Shown: positions 33,536-41,958 of the stretch, in pieces
Layout of the letters: each line of letters starts with the position of its first letter
Numbering within the stretch: position 1 is the first letter of the stretch
NCBI RefSeq assembly: GCF_023507705.1
Contig: NZ_JALBGD010000004.1
Location: 447,856-511,855, forward strand
DNA from: Stappia sp. WLB 29
GTDB taxonomy: Bacteria > Pseudomonadota > Alphaproteobacteria > Rhizobiales > Stappiaceae
Length of the DNA stretch: 64,000 bases
Reading direction: 5' to 3'
Program-made: the position numbers and the translations under genes
The notes under the pieces: model-generated
The model's input: the letters and a program-made list of their open reading frames with translations, nothing else
What the model was told of the DNA's origin: nothing
Databases searched by the model: none

Positions 33536-34567
33536 ATGAAGCCGGCGCAAGCCGTGCCGCCCGCCCTTGGCCAGGGCCTTGCCTTCGGGCGCACCACGCT
33601 GGGCGATCCCTCGCTCGCCAGTGAGGACGACCGCAGGCGCGTGCTGGAACTGATCCTGCGCACCGATCCGGTGGTGATGCGCGTGCTGCGGATCGCCCGC
33701 GGCCTTGCCCTGCCGGACTGGCGGCTCGCCAGCGGCGCCGTCTACCAGACCGTCTGGAACGCCCTGACCGGCCGCCCCGCCGGCCATGGCATCCGCGATT
33801 TCGACCTGCTCTATTTCGACGGCGCCGACACCAGCTACGAGGCCGAGGACCGGGTGATCACCCGCGCCCGTCCGCGCTTTTCGTCCCTGCCGGCGCCGGT
33901 GGAAATCCGCAACCAGGCGCGTGTGCCCCTGTGGTTCCGCGAAAAGCACGGCATCGACTATCCGCCGCTCTCCTGCACCGACGAGGCGCTGGTCAACTAC
34001 GCCGCCCGCACCCATGCCGTTGCCGTGCGGCTGGAGGCGGACGGCCGCCTGTCCATCGCCGCGCCTTTCGGTCTCGCCGATATCTTCGCCATGCGGCTGG
34101 TGCCCAACCCCGCCCTCGACAATTCCTCGACCTATCTGGACAAGGCGCTGCGGATGAAGGCCGCGTGGCCGGAGCTGGAGATCCTGCCCTGGCCGTCGCC
34201 TGGGCTTGCCGGCGTCGCTCCGCCGAAAAGCCGGCCCGAACACCCCTCCTCGCGCCCCGCTGAGGTGCCGTCTCCCGAGCCGGCCAACGAGGACGAGCCG
34301 GGCGAGGCCCCGCCCGCCGTCCCGCACATACTCTCGCACCGCGAGGACCTGCTGCGGCAGAGCCCGTTCCGCCGCCATCTTGCTGGCGACCGCTATGCGC
34401 GTCTGGTGGGCGGCGATCTCGGCGCGAAGGCCGTGCCGGACGAGCCCGCGGGCGAGAGCGTAGAGGCAGTGCCTGCCGGATCTTCAGCCTCGGATCAGCC
34501 GGCGGCGAGCGTTGCCCGCGACTGGATCCGCGTCTCCACCAGCCCGCGCAGCGAATTCCCCAGATAG
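33536..34567 (+). CDS. Nucleotidyltransferase family protein (NTP_transf_6 type)
   Basis: A 343-residue protein. Residues about 35-215 match the NTP_transf_6/DUF925 nucleotidyltransferase-like domain: DWRLASGAVYQTVWNALTG, the acidic pair in GIRDFDLLYFDGAD (Asp86/Asp88 region), PVEIRNQARVPLWF and APFGLADIFAMRLVPNP. Family members lack a defined substrate. From residue 220 on the chain is a proline-, glutamate- and alanine-rich tail (SRPAEVPSPEPANEDEPGE) with one arginine-rich patch, not seen in typical 180-200-residue members. The last 73 bases overlap the 3' end of the convergent pabBC gene, so the tail may be a read-through extension after loss of an earlier stop. Confidence 0.75.
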   Translation: MKPAQAVPPALGQGLAFGRTTLGDPSLASEDDRRRVLELILRTDPVVMRVLRIARGLALPDWRLASGAVYQTVWNALTGRPAGHGIRDFDLLYFDGADTSYEAEDRVITRARPRFSSLPAPVEIRNQARVPLWFREKHGIDYPPLSCTDEALVNYAARTHAVAVRLEADGRLSIAAPFGLADIFAMRLVPNPALDNSSTYLDKALRMKAAWPELEILPWPSPGLAGVAPPKSRPEHPSSRPAEVPSPEPANEDEPGEAPPAVPHILSHREDLLRQSPFRRHLAGDRYARLVGGDLGAKAVPDEPAGESVEAVPAGSSASDQPAASVARDWIRVSTSPRSEFPR

Positions 34568-36357
34568 ATCTTGTCCGCTTTGGCGAGGTCCTCGGGCCGC
34601 AGGTCCGCCTCCGCCGCCCGTCCGGTGTCGAGCAGCGCCTGCCGCAGCGTGCCCGGCAGCAGCCCGTGCCGCAGCGCCGGCGTCAGCAGCCGGCCGCCGC
34701 GCGCGAGGAAGAGATTGGTGAAGCTTCCTTCCGTCAGAAAGCCCTCGTCATTGACGAAGATCACCTCGTCGCAGCCGGTCGAGGCGGCCAGCCGCGCCCG
34801 CGTGCCGTCATAGGTCTCCCGCAGCGTCGTCTTGTGCAGCAGCAGCGGATCGCCGGCTACCATCGTCACGTCTGCGAGCACCGCCGTCCAGTACGAGACA
34901 GCCGGCGGCAGCTCCCGGTCTTCCAGCGACAGTTTTCCGCTGCCGGCCAGCTCCAGCCGCACCCGCCGAGGCCCGTCGAAAGCGCCGGCCCGGCCTGCCA
35001 GCAGCGCCCGCGCACCGTCCGCATCCAGCGGAAAGCCGAGCCGCGCGGCACTGTTGATGAGCCGGCTAAGATGGCGTTCCAGCAGCAGGTATCCGCCTAG
35101 CGGATCGCCGGTCTCCGGCGGGTGCCAGGCCATCGTTTCGAACAGCGAGAAGTCCGGCGCCCGGCGCTCCAGGAAGGCGAGCTTCAGCCGGCACTCGTCG
35201 TATTCCGGGGTGCTGGCGGAATCGAACACCAGCCCTGATCCCGCGCCCGCTTCGAACCGTCCGTCCGCCTCCACAACCAGCGTGCGGATCGCCACGTTGA
35301 AGCGGAAATCGCCGGAGGGCTCCAGATGGCCGATGCCTCCGGTATAGAGGCCGCGCGGTCCGCTCTCTAGGCGATGGATGATCTGCATCGCCGAGAGCTT
35401 CGGCGCCCCGGTGATCGAGCCGCAGGGAAACAGCTCGCGCATGCAGGCGGCAAAGCCGGTCTCGCCAGGGACCTCGCCCTCCACCGTCGAGGTCATCTGG
35501 AACAGCGTCGCATAGGGCTCGACCTCGAACAGGCGCGGCACCGCGACGCTGCCCGTTGCCGCGATGCGCGACAGGTCGTTGCGCATCAGGTCGACGATCA
35601 TCACGTTCTCGGCCCGTGATTTCGGGTCGCTCGCGAGCGCCCGCGCGATGCGCCGGTCGTCCTCGCCCGTCTTTCCGCGCGGGGCCGTGCCCTTCATCGG
35701 CCGTGTCGCGACGCGCGTGCCGCGCCGCTCCAGGAAGAGTTCGGGCGACAGCGACAGCACGGTGTGCGTTTCCGTGCGCAGGAATGCCGCATGGCCGACC
35801 GGCTGCGACAGCAGCAGCCGGGCGAACAGCCGCGCCGGCTCGCCGGCGATCCGCCCGCGCGCCCGCATGGTCAGGTTGGCCTGGTAGATGTCGCCCTTGG
35901 CAAGATGCTCGCGCACGGCGGCAAAGGCCGTGTCGTACTCCTCGCGCGTCAGCTCGAAGCCGTCGATCCGGGCGTCCGTCCCGCCGCATCCCTCTTGCGC
36001 GATGTCGCCGGCGCCGATCCGCGCCAGCGCCTCGCTCAATGTCAGCCGCGTGGCCTCGTCATAGACGCCGAAACGGACCAGCGGCAGCGCCGGATCCTTC
36101 GGCGCGAGTGGTCGCAGCTTCTCTTCGAAGGCGAAGCCCGCCTCATAGGCGAGGTATCCGGCGACGTGAAAGCCCGCGCGTGCCGCCGCCTCCGCCTCGG
36201 CGAGGGCGGCCGCCACGTCGCTCACCTCATGGCAGGCGATGATGCGCCGCGGCCGGGCGAACAGCAGCGCCGTTCCCGCTCCCGCGTCGAAAAGCGCCAG
36301 CGTGTCGGCGGGTGCTTGGGGAGCCGCCGCCCGTCCCGTGTCGCCGCTCTCGTCCAT
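34495..36357 (-). CDS. pabBC: Aminodeoxychorismate synthase component I fused to aminodeoxychorismate lyase-like domain
   Basis: A 620-residue fusion. Residues 1-390 are PabB: KGDIYQANLTMR, SPELFLER, RPMKGTAPRG, ENVMIVDLMRNDLSRIA and CGSITGAPKLSAM are the chorismate-utilising motifs. Residues about 400-620 resemble the fold-IV PLP enzyme PabC: LLHKTTLRETYD holds the expected PLP lysine, and FVNDEGFLTEGSFTNLFLARGG is typical of the branched-chain-aminotransferase/PabC family. Together they would turn chorismate and glutamine-derived ammonia into 4-aminobenzoate for folate. The glutaminase pabA is not adjacent. The ATG at 36357 gives the family length. The gene diverges from the SLC13 transporter. 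Confidence 0.93.
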   Translation of the reverse strand: MDESGDTGRAAAPQAPADTLALFDAGAGTALLFARPRRIIACHEVSDVAAALAEAEAAARAGFHVAGYLAYEAGFAFEEKLRPLAPKDPALPLVRFGVYDEATRLTLSEALARIGAGDIAQEGCGGTDARIDGFELTREEYDTAFAAVREHLAKGDIYQANLTMRARGRIAGEPARLFARLLLSQPVGHAAFLRTETHTVLSLSPELFLERRGTRVATRPMKGTAPRGKTGEDDRRIARALASDPKSRAENVMIVDLMRNDLSRIAATGSVAVPRLFEVEPYATLFQMTSTVEGEVPGETGFAACMRELFPCGSITGAPKLSAMQIIHRLESGPRGLYTGGIGHLEPSGDFRFNVAIRTLVVEADGRFEAGAGSGLVFDSASTPEYDECRLKLAFLERRAPDFSLFETMAWHPPETGDPLGGYLLLERHLSRLINSAARLGFPLDADGARALLAGRAGAFDGPRRVRLELAGSGKLSLEDRELPPAVSYWTAVLADVTMVAGDPLLLHKTTLRETYDGTRARLAASTGCDEVIFVNDEGFLTEGSFTNLFLARGGRLLTPALRHGLLPGTLRQALLDTGRAAEADLRPEDLAKADKIYLGNSLRGLVETRIQSRATLAAG

Positions 36358-36537
36358 CTGCCGCCGGTCTCGTCCTGTCAGTCCGTCTCCGCCGGCCGTC
36401 TTACGCCGGTTGTCCCGCGTTGCATAGCCGCGCGCGCGACATGGACCTGCCCGAATTCGCCCTGATCGCCATATCCGCGGTTTTCGTGCAACCTGCGAGA
36501 CGCTACAGACGTTTGCAAGGCACGAGCGGAGCACTGC

Positions 36538-38523
36538 ATGACCGGCGACCAGATCGCGATCCTTGCCATCCTCGCCCTGGCGATGGCGGCCTTCCTGTCC
36601 GGCCGCCTGCGGCACGACATGGTGGCGATGGGCGCGCTGATCGCCTGCGTCGCCGCCGGCCTTGTCCCGGCCGAGGAGGCCTTCGCCGGCTTCGGCCATC
36701 CGGCGGTGATCACCGTCGCCTGCGTGCTGGTGCTCAGCCGCGGCCTGCAGACTTCCGGCGCCGTCGACGTGCTGGCCCGCACCGTGCTGCCGGACGATGC
36801 CGGGCGCACCCTCAGCCTTGCCGCGCTGACCGGTCTCGGCGCGGCGCTCTCCGGCTTCATGAACAATGTCGGCGCCATGGCGCTCCTGATGCCGGTGGCG
36901 CTGCAACTCGCCCGCCGCCTCGACATGACGCCGGGGCGCATGCTCATGCCGCTCGCCTTCGGCACCATTCTCGGCGGCATGACGACGCTGATCGGCACGC
37001 CGCCCAACCTGATCGTCTCCGGCTTCCGCGCCTCGGCCGGCGGCGGCGGCTTTTCCATGTTCGACTTCGCGCCCGTCGGCTTCGTGGTGGCGCTGGCCGG
37101 CCTTGCCTTCATCGTCACCGTCGGCTGGCGGCTGGTGCCGATCACCCGCGCGGCCGCAGGCGAGGCCTTCGAGGTCGGCTCCTATCTCACCGAGGTGCGG
37201 GTGGGCGAGAAGGGCAAGGCCGACGGCATGAGCCTCTACGAGATCGAGGCAGAGCTCGACAAGGCCGAGGCCCAGGTCGTCGGCCTGGTGCGCGGCGGCC
37301 TGCGCGTCAGCGCCCCGCGCGGCAACCGCCGCGTCCAGGGCGGCGATGTCCTGGTGCTGGAGGCGGATGTCGAGGGCATCGCCGAGGCGCTCTCCAAGCT
37401 CGATCTCAAGCTGGAGGAGCAGGCCAAGGCCCGCGACGAGGAGCGCGAGAAGAAGGAGCGTGTGCGCGAGGAGGAAGCCCGCCGCGACGAGGACGAGCAG
37501 CGCCGGCGCGAGATCGACGAGGCCGCCGCCCTCGGCGACGTGGCGCTGGGGCCTGTGTCCGAGCCGGAGCCGGCGCCGCGGGAGAGCAAGACGAAGGAGG
37601 CGCAGGCAAAACCCGGCGAGACGGGCGAGGGCGAAGCCCGCGAGGCCCGCCGCGATACGGAAGCGGAAGAGGTGGTGCTGCGCGAACTGGTGGTGCGGCC
37701 CGAATCGCAGCTGGTCGGCCGTTCTGCCCGAGACCTTGCCCTGCGCAGCCGCTTCGGCATCAACCTGCTGGGCGTCTCGCGCAACGGTCGCCGCTCGACC
37801 ACGCGGCTGCGCACCCTGCAGCTGCAGTCGGGCGACCTGCTCCTGATGCAGGGCCCGGCCGACGTGCTGGCCGAGTTCGCCTCGGAAACCGGCTGCGTGC
37901 CGCTGGCCGAGCGCGAGCTGCGCATTCCCGACAAGCGCAAGGCGCTGCTGGCAGCCGGCATCCTCGGCCTGTCGATCCTGGTCACGGTCGTCGGCCTGCT
38001 GCCGGCAGCCGTGTCCTTCGCCGCCGGCGTGCTGGCCTCCATGGTTCTGCGCACCGTGCCGCTGCGTTCCGTCTACACCGCCATCGACTGGCCGGTCGTG
38101 GTGCTGCTCGCCGCCCTCATTCCCGTCGCCGGGGCGATGGAGGCGACCGGCACGGCCGAGCTCATCGCCACCTTCCTTGTCGGCACCCTGGCGCAGGGCC
38201 ATCCGGTGGCGGCGCTGGCGATGGTGCTGGTCGTCACCATGTTCCTGTCGGATGTCATGAACAATGCGGCGACGGCGGCCGTCATGTGCCCCATCGCCAT
38301 CGGCATCGCGGCAACGCTCGGCGTCGATCCCGATGCCTTCCTGATGTCGGTGGCCATCGGCGCCTCCTGCGCCTTCCTCACCCCCATCGGCCACCAGAAC
38401 AACACGCTGATCCTGGGGCCGGGCGGCTTCGGCTTCGGCGACTATTGGCGCCTCGGCCTGCCGCTGGAGCTGGTGGTGGCGGCGGTGGCCGTGCCGATGC
38501 TGCTCCTCGTCTGGCCGCTTTAG
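36538..38523 (+). CDS. SLC13-type permease with two RCK_C (TrkA-C) domains and a charged linker
   Basis: A 661-residue membrane protein in two transporter halves. The N-terminal half (residues 1-205) has SGFMNNVGAMALLMPVALQLAR and GTILGGMTTLIGTPPNLIVSGF; the C-terminal half (465-661) repeats this with FLSDVMNNAATAAVMCPIAIG and FLTPIGHQNNTLILGPGG. Between them are two RCK_C domains at about 210-285 and 379-452, the common arrangement in SLC13-like anion and sulfate permeases. Unusually the two RCK_C domains are separated by some 90 residues of almost only charged residues (288-378, rich in Glu, Arg, Lys), likely a coiled coil or disordered linker. The start ATG follows CGGAG by six bases. Substrate is unknown; sulfate or a dicarboxylate are the usual candidates. 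Confidence 0.88.
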   Translation: MTGDQIAILAILALAMAAFLSGRLRHDMVAMGALIACVAAGLVPAEEAFAGFGHPAVITVACVLVLSRGLQTSGAVDVLARTVLPDDAGRTLSLAALTGLGAALSGFMNNVGAMALLMPVALQLARRLDMTPGRMLMPLAFGTILGGMTTLIGTPPNLIVSGFRASAGGGGFSMFDFAPVGFVVALAGLAFIVTVGWRLVPITRAAAGEAFEVGSYLTEVRVGEKGKADGMSLYEIEAELDKAEAQVVGLVRGGLRVSAPRGNRRVQGGDVLVLEADVEGIAEALSKLDLKLEEQAKARDEEREKKERVREEEARRDEDEQRRREIDEAAALGDVALGPVSEPEPAPRESKTKEAQAKPGETGEGEAREARRDTEAEEVVLRELVVRPESQLVGRSARDLALRSRFGINLLGVSRNGRRSTTRLRTLQLQSGDLLLMQGPADVLAEFASETGCVPLAERELRIPDKRKALLAAGILGLSILVTVVGLLPAAVSFAAGVLASMVLRTVPLRSVYTAIDWPVVVLLAALIPVAGAMEATGTAELIATFLVGTLAQGHPVAALAMVLVVTMFLSDVMNNAATAAVMCPIAIGIAATLGVDPDAFLMSVAIGASCAFLTPIGHQNNTLILGPGGFGFGDYWRLGLPLELVVAAVAVPMLLLVWPL

Positions 38524-38551
38524 TCGGCCCCCGCCGGCGTGGCGTGCCCGG

Positions 38552-38836
38552 TTACCTGTCGCGGCGCAGGATCTCGCCCGTCACCGGATGCACGTCGGCC
38601 TCGATGCGGGCGCCGTTGGCGTCGCGGCCCTCGACCTCGTAGATGCCGTCGTCGATCTCGATCTCGCGGATCGTGTAGCCGGCGGCCTCCATCTTGGCCG
38701 TGACGTCGGCAAGGCTCATCCACTGGTCGCGCGGCGCGTCGATGCCCCAGCGGTTGCGGCCGTCGTCGTCGCCGGCCATGGCCAGGCTCGGGGCGGCGGC
38801 AAGGGCGAGGAGGGCGATGGCAAGGGTCTTCTTCAT
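38552..38836 (-). CDS. Secreted PepSY domain protein
   Basis: A 94-residue protein with a clear signal peptide (MKKTLAIALLALAAAPSLAMA, cleavage likely before GDDD) and a mature part that is one PepSY domain: MSLADVTAKMEAAGYTIREIEI, GIYEVEGRDANGARIEADVHPVTGEIL. Such periplasmic mini-proteins are frequent next to two-component systems and are thought to modulate envelope proteases or sensors. It diverges from a second PepSY gene followed by a response regulator and kinase. The DDDGRNRW and acidic residues might bind cations. The intergenic region holds three GTCAGG hexamers that may be response-regulator sites. Confidence 0.88.
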   Translation of the reverse strand: MKKTLAIALLALAAAPSLAMAGDDDGRNRWGIDAPRDQWMSLADVTAKMEAAGYTIREIEIDDGIYEVEGRDANGARIEADVHPVTGEILRRDR

Positions 38837-38909
38837 GATGGGTCTTCCTGTCTTTGCGGTGCCGCGGCTCGCTCTCGAACCGCGAATGACGCCACCTTGC
38901 ACCACGCCC

Positions 38910-38950
38910 CCTGACGCCGCGCCGATGCGTGCCGTCAGGCAATTGTCAGG
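38910..38950. promoter_or_regulatory. Candidate response-regulator sites (GTCAGG repeats)
   Basis: GTCAGG at 38934-38939 and 38945-38950 form a direct repeat with a five-base spacer, the 11-base period typical of OmpR-family binding. A third copy on the complement occurs at 38910-38915. They lie between the two divergent PepSY genes, just upstream of the two-component operon. Confidence 0.5.
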
Positions 38951-38975
38951 ATCGATGCCTTATGGAAACGAGGCC

Positions 38976-39311
38976 ATGACCGCACATCCCGCACGCCGCC
39001 GTTTCCTCCTTGCCCTTGCCGCAGCGCTCCCAGTCCTGGCCGCCGGCGCATGGCCGCTTGCCGTGCACGCCGACGACGACGACGATCACGAGCGCGCCCG
39101 CCGCCTGCTGCGCTCCGGCGAGATCCGCCCCCTGTCGGAGATCCTGTCGAGCGTGGAGCGCAGCGTCGGCGGCCGGGTGCTGGATGTTGACTTCGAGCGC
39201 GACGACGGCCGCTATGTCTACGAGCTCAAGATCGTGATGCCGTCCGGGCGCGTGCGCGAGATCGCAGTGGACGCGGCCACCGCACGCATCATCGAGATCG
39301 AGGACGATTGA
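38976..39311 (+). CDS. Secreted PepSY domain protein, first gene of two-component operon
   Basis: A 111-residue protein. The N-terminus ARRRFLLALAAALPVLAAGAW is a signal peptide with a twin-arginine-like RRRFLL start; mature protein begins near HADDDDDHE. The PepSY domain is LSEILSSVERSVGGRVLDVDFERDDGRYVYELKIVMPSGRVREIAVD, ending ARIIEIEDD. An in-frame ATG at 38955 would add seven residues. Its TGA shares one base with the ATG of the response regulator (TGATG), so sensor partner, regulator and kinase are translated together. It may sense or damp an envelope signal for the kinase. The acidic DDDDDH cluster could bind metal, as an inference. Confidence 0.88.
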   Translation: MTAHPARRRFLLALAAALPVLAAGAWPLAVHADDDDDHERARRLLRSGEIRPLSEILSSVERSVGGRVLDVDFERDDGRYVYELKIVMPSGRVREIAVDAATARIIEIEDD

Positions 39312-39976
39312 TGCGGCTTCTGCTGGTGGAGGACGACGAGCGCATCGCCCGCGATGTCGCGGCCGCGCTGACGGCCGCCGGCTATGTGGTCGAGCGCGCT
39401 GCCGACGGCGAGGAGGCCTGGTTCCTCGGCGATACGGAGGATTTCGATCTGGTGGTGCTCGACCTCGGCCTTCCGGTCCTCGACGGCCTGTCGGTGCTCA
39501 AGCGCTGGCGCGCGGCCGGGCGCGCCATGCCGGTGCTGGTGCTGACCGCCCGCGGCGCCTGGGCCGAGCGGGTCGAGGGCATCGATGCCGGCGCCGACGA
39601 TTATCTCGCCAAGCCCTTCCGCATGGAGGAACTGGTCGCCCGCGTCCGCGCGCTGATCCGCCGCTCCGTCGGCGTCGCCACGCCCGCCATCGCCGCCGGA
39701 CACTTGATGCTCGACACCCGCCAGATGCGCGTTGCCCGCGACGGCGTGCCGCTCGCCCTGTCGCCGCTCGAATACCGCCTGACCGCCTATCTCATGCATC
39801 ACAAGGGCCGGGTCGTGCCGCCGACCGAGCTGCTGGAGCATCTTTACGGCGACGACGACGCCCGCGACGTCAATGCGCTGGAAGCGGTGGTCGCGCGGCT
39901 GCGCCGCAAGCTCGGGCCGGACGCCATCGAGACCCGGCGCGGCTTCGGCTATCTCGTCGCGGACGCGCCCGCGTGA
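39311..39976 (+). CDS. OmpR/PhoP-family response regulator
   Basis: A 221-residue regulator. The receiver domain has the acidic pair Asp8/Asp9 (LLLVEDDE), phosphoacceptor Asp51 (LVVLDLGLP), Thr79 and Lys101 (YLAKPF). The C-terminal winged helix starts about residue 128 and ends NALEAVVARLRRKLGPDAIETRRGFGYLV, the usual OmpR-type recognition helix and hairpin. It is coupled to the PepSY gene upstream and overlaps the kinase gene by four bases (GTGA). Tandem GTCAGG hexamers upstream of the operon are plausible binding sites. Confidence 0.94.
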   Translation: MRLLLVEDDERIARDVAAALTAAGYVVERAADGEEAWFLGDTEDFDLVVLDLGLPVLDGLSVLKRWRAAGRAMPVLVLTARGAWAERVEGIDAGADDYLAKPFRMEELVARVRALIRRSVGVATPAIAAGHLMLDTRQMRVARDGVPLALSPLEYRLTAYLMHHKGRVVPPTELLEHLYGDDDARDVNALEAVVARLRRKLGPDAIETRRGFGYLVADAPA

Positions 39977-41394
39977 GGCCCCACGCTGCCCCGGCCGCCC
40001 GGCGGCGCGGCTCGCTTCGCCTGCGTCTCATCCTCGCCGGCGCCGTCTCGGTGCTGGCCGCGCTGGCGCTCGCCGCCGCCGGCCTCCTGGTGCTGTTCGA
40101 GCGTCATGTCGAGCGGCGCATCGACCAGGAGCTTTCCGTCCATCTCGACCAGCTGGTCGCCGGCCTCGACCGCGATGCCGACGGCGCGCCGGTTCTCCTG
40201 CGCCCGCCCGGCGATCCGCGCTTCGCCGTGCCGCTCTCCGGCCTCTACTGGCAGTTTGAAGGGCAGGGGACGGCTCGAGGCGCTGTCCAGCGGTCCCGTT
40301 CGCTCTGGGATTTCGAGCTGGCCCTGCCGGCAGAAGGGGAGGGCGATCCGCTGCCCCATCGCCACACTCTGGCCGGCCCCGGCGACACGCAGCTTCTGCT
40401 GCTGGAGCGGGTGGTCGAGCTGCGCGGCGCCTCGGTTCGCGTCGCCGCTGCCATCGACCGGCGCGAGATCGACGAGGCGACGCGCGCCTTCGGCCTCGAC
40501 CTTGCGCCCTATCTTGCGGTGCTTGCCCTGTTCCTGATGGCCGCAGCGGTCGCGCAGGTCACCATCGGTCTGCGGCCGCTTGCGGCGGTGCGCGACGGGC
40601 TCGCCGCCATCCGTTCCGGCCGCCGCACGCGTCTGGGCGACGATTTTCCCGACGAGATCCGTCCGCTCGCCGACGAGCTCGACGGCCTGCTTGCCGCCCG
40701 CGAGGCGCAGGTCGAGAGCGCCCGTGCCCGCGCCGGCGACCTCGCCCACGGCCTGCGCACGCCGTTGCAGGTGCTCGCCGGCGATATCGAGCGGCTGCAG
40801 GCGCGCGGCGAGACCGAGATCGCCGCCGAGATCGAGACGGTGGCCCTGTCCATGCGCCGCCATGTGGAGCGGGAGCTGGCCCGCGCCCGCCTCGCCTCCG
40901 GTCGCGGCACGGCGACCGCCGCCCCTGCCGCTGTGGCGCGCGCCGTCGTTGCCGTCGTCTCGCGCACGCCCGCCGGCGCCCGGCTCGACTGGCAGGTGAA
41001 AATTGCCGAGGACGCGCGCCTTGCCATCGATCCCGACGACCTGGCCGAGGCGCTCGGCAATCTCGCCGAAAACGCCGCCCGCCACGCGGTGGCCAGGGTC
41101 CGCTTCACTCTGGACGAGGCTCCGGGCGAGCAGGGCGGCAAGGAAGCCGGCGAAACGCCGCGCCTCGTTCGCCTCGCCGTTCTGGATGACGGGCCGGGCA
41201 TTGCGGACGAGATGATCGGCCCGCTCACCGCCCGCGGCGGCCGGCTGGATCTGGCCGGCGGCAGCGGCGCGGGGCTCGGCCTTGCCATCGTCTCGGAGAT
41301 CGCCGAGGCCTGGGGCGGCCGCCTGCTCGTCGAGAACCGTCGTTCCGGCCTCAAGGCGGCGCTGTGCCTGCGCCCCGCGCCGCCGGGCATCTGA
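39973..41394 (+). CDS. Sensor histidine kinase
   Basis: A 473-residue kinase. It starts at a GTG overlapping the regulator's stop. Topology: transmembrane helix at about 19-41, a periplasmic sensor domain (42-178), second helix at about 179-199, a HAMP-like region, then the H box with His259 (DLAHGLRTPLQ), the N box (GNLAENAARHA), G1 (DDGPGI) and G2 (GSGAGLGLAIVSEI). The H box has HGLRTPL rather than HELRTPL, as in the PhoQ-like QseC/PhoQ subgroup. It should phosphorylate the response regulator encoded just upstream. The signal is unknown; PepSY partners point to an envelope cue. Confidence 0.93.
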   Translation: MRPHAAPAARRRGSLRLRLILAGAVSVLAALALAAAGLLVLFERHVERRIDQELSVHLDQLVAGLDRDADGAPVLLRPPGDPRFAVPLSGLYWQFEGQGTARGAVQRSRSLWDFELALPAEGEGDPLPHRHTLAGPGDTQLLLLERVVELRGASVRVAAAIDRREIDEATRAFGLDLAPYLAVLALFLMAAAVAQVTIGLRPLAAVRDGLAAIRSGRRTRLGDDFPDEIRPLADELDGLLAAREAQVESARARAGDLAHGLRTPLQVLAGDIERLQARGETEIAAEIETVALSMRRHVERELARARLASGRGTATAAPAAVARAVVAVVSRTPAGARLDWQVKIAEDARLAIDPDDLAEALGNLAENAARHAVARVRFTLDEAPGEQGGKEAGETPRLVRLAVLDDGPGIADEMIGPLTARGGRLDLAGGSGAGLGLAIVSEIAEAWGGRLLVENRRSGLKAALCLRPAPPGI

Positions 41395-41404
41395 ACGGCC
41401 CGCC

Positions 41405-41869
41405 TCAGGCCGGCGGCGGCAGGATGGTCATGCCAGTCGCGCCGGCCACCTGCATCACCTTCGCCACATCCGGCGGTCCGTCCATCGGTGCCGGTGCGCT
41501 CGTCTCGTCGGCAACCGGCGTGCCCAGTTCGGTGAAGAAACGCTCGTGCATGTGGCCCGGCGCGTTCAGGATCAGCATCCGTGCCGGCGTCGTGCCGCGT
41601 GCCGTGAAGGCATGCACAGCCCCGTCGGGAATCGCCACATGGCTGCCCGGCCCGGCGATGCGCGTTTCGCCCGCCACCATGAACTCGATCTCGCCCTCCA
41701 GCACGTAGAAGGCCTCCGTTTCGCCCGCATGGTGGTTGGGCGGCGCACCCAGTCCCGGCGGCACCACGGCCTCGACGAGGCAGTACTTGCCCAGCGTATC
41801 GCCGGGAAAGGCATGGAATTTCATCAGGATGCCGAGTGTCTCATACGTTCTTGCGCGATTGTCCGCCAC
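41405..41869 (-). CDS. Cupin domain protein
   Basis: A 154-residue single-domain cupin. Motif 1 is visible as PNHHAGETEAFYVLEGEIEF, with the metal-binding His pair and Glu, and motif 2 as PGSHVAIPDGAVHAFTARG with the last His. The fold often serves dioxygenases, isomerases or storage proteins; the substrate is unknown. The GTG at 41869 is selected because GGAGG is seven bases upstream, while an internal ATG 15 codons later has no such site. It diverges from a TetR regulator, which likely controls it through shared ACAAGT-containing sites between the two genes. Confidence 0.88.
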   Translation of the reverse strand: MADNRARTYETLGILMKFHAFPGDTLGKYCLVEAVVPPGLGAPPNHHAGETEAFYVLEGEIEFMVAGETRIAGPGSHVAIPDGAVHAFTARGTTPARMLILNAPGHMHERFFTELGTPVADETSAPAPMDGPPDVAKVMQVAGATGMTILPPPA

Positions 41870-41880
41870 GGCCCGTCCTC

Positions 41881-41941
41881 CACTTGTGAGAGCGCTGGAA
41901 TGGTTTTATGATACACAAGTCTTTTTATGAGACAAGTGTCT
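41881..41941. promoter_or_regulatory. Repeated ACAAGT operator sites between cupin and TetR genes
   Basis: The core ACAAGT occurs three times: on the complement at 41882-41887, and on the plus strand in ACACAAGTC (41914-41922) and GACAAGTGTC (41931-41940). The last sits inside a perfect inverted repeat AGACA-AG-TGTCT (41930-41941), and two sites lie in a direct repeat of the form TGAkACA...TCTT. This is the layout of a TetR autoregulatory and target operator in a divergent promoter. Confidence 0.6.
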
Positions 41942-41958
41942 TATTATGAGGAAGCCGA

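Noticed and set aside
36358..38394. Extension of the pabBC gene upstream through the SLC13 gene
   Set aside because: The extra 679 residues read as Arg/Gly/His/Gln-rich antisense of a clear transporter; PabB homology begins near the ATG at 36357.
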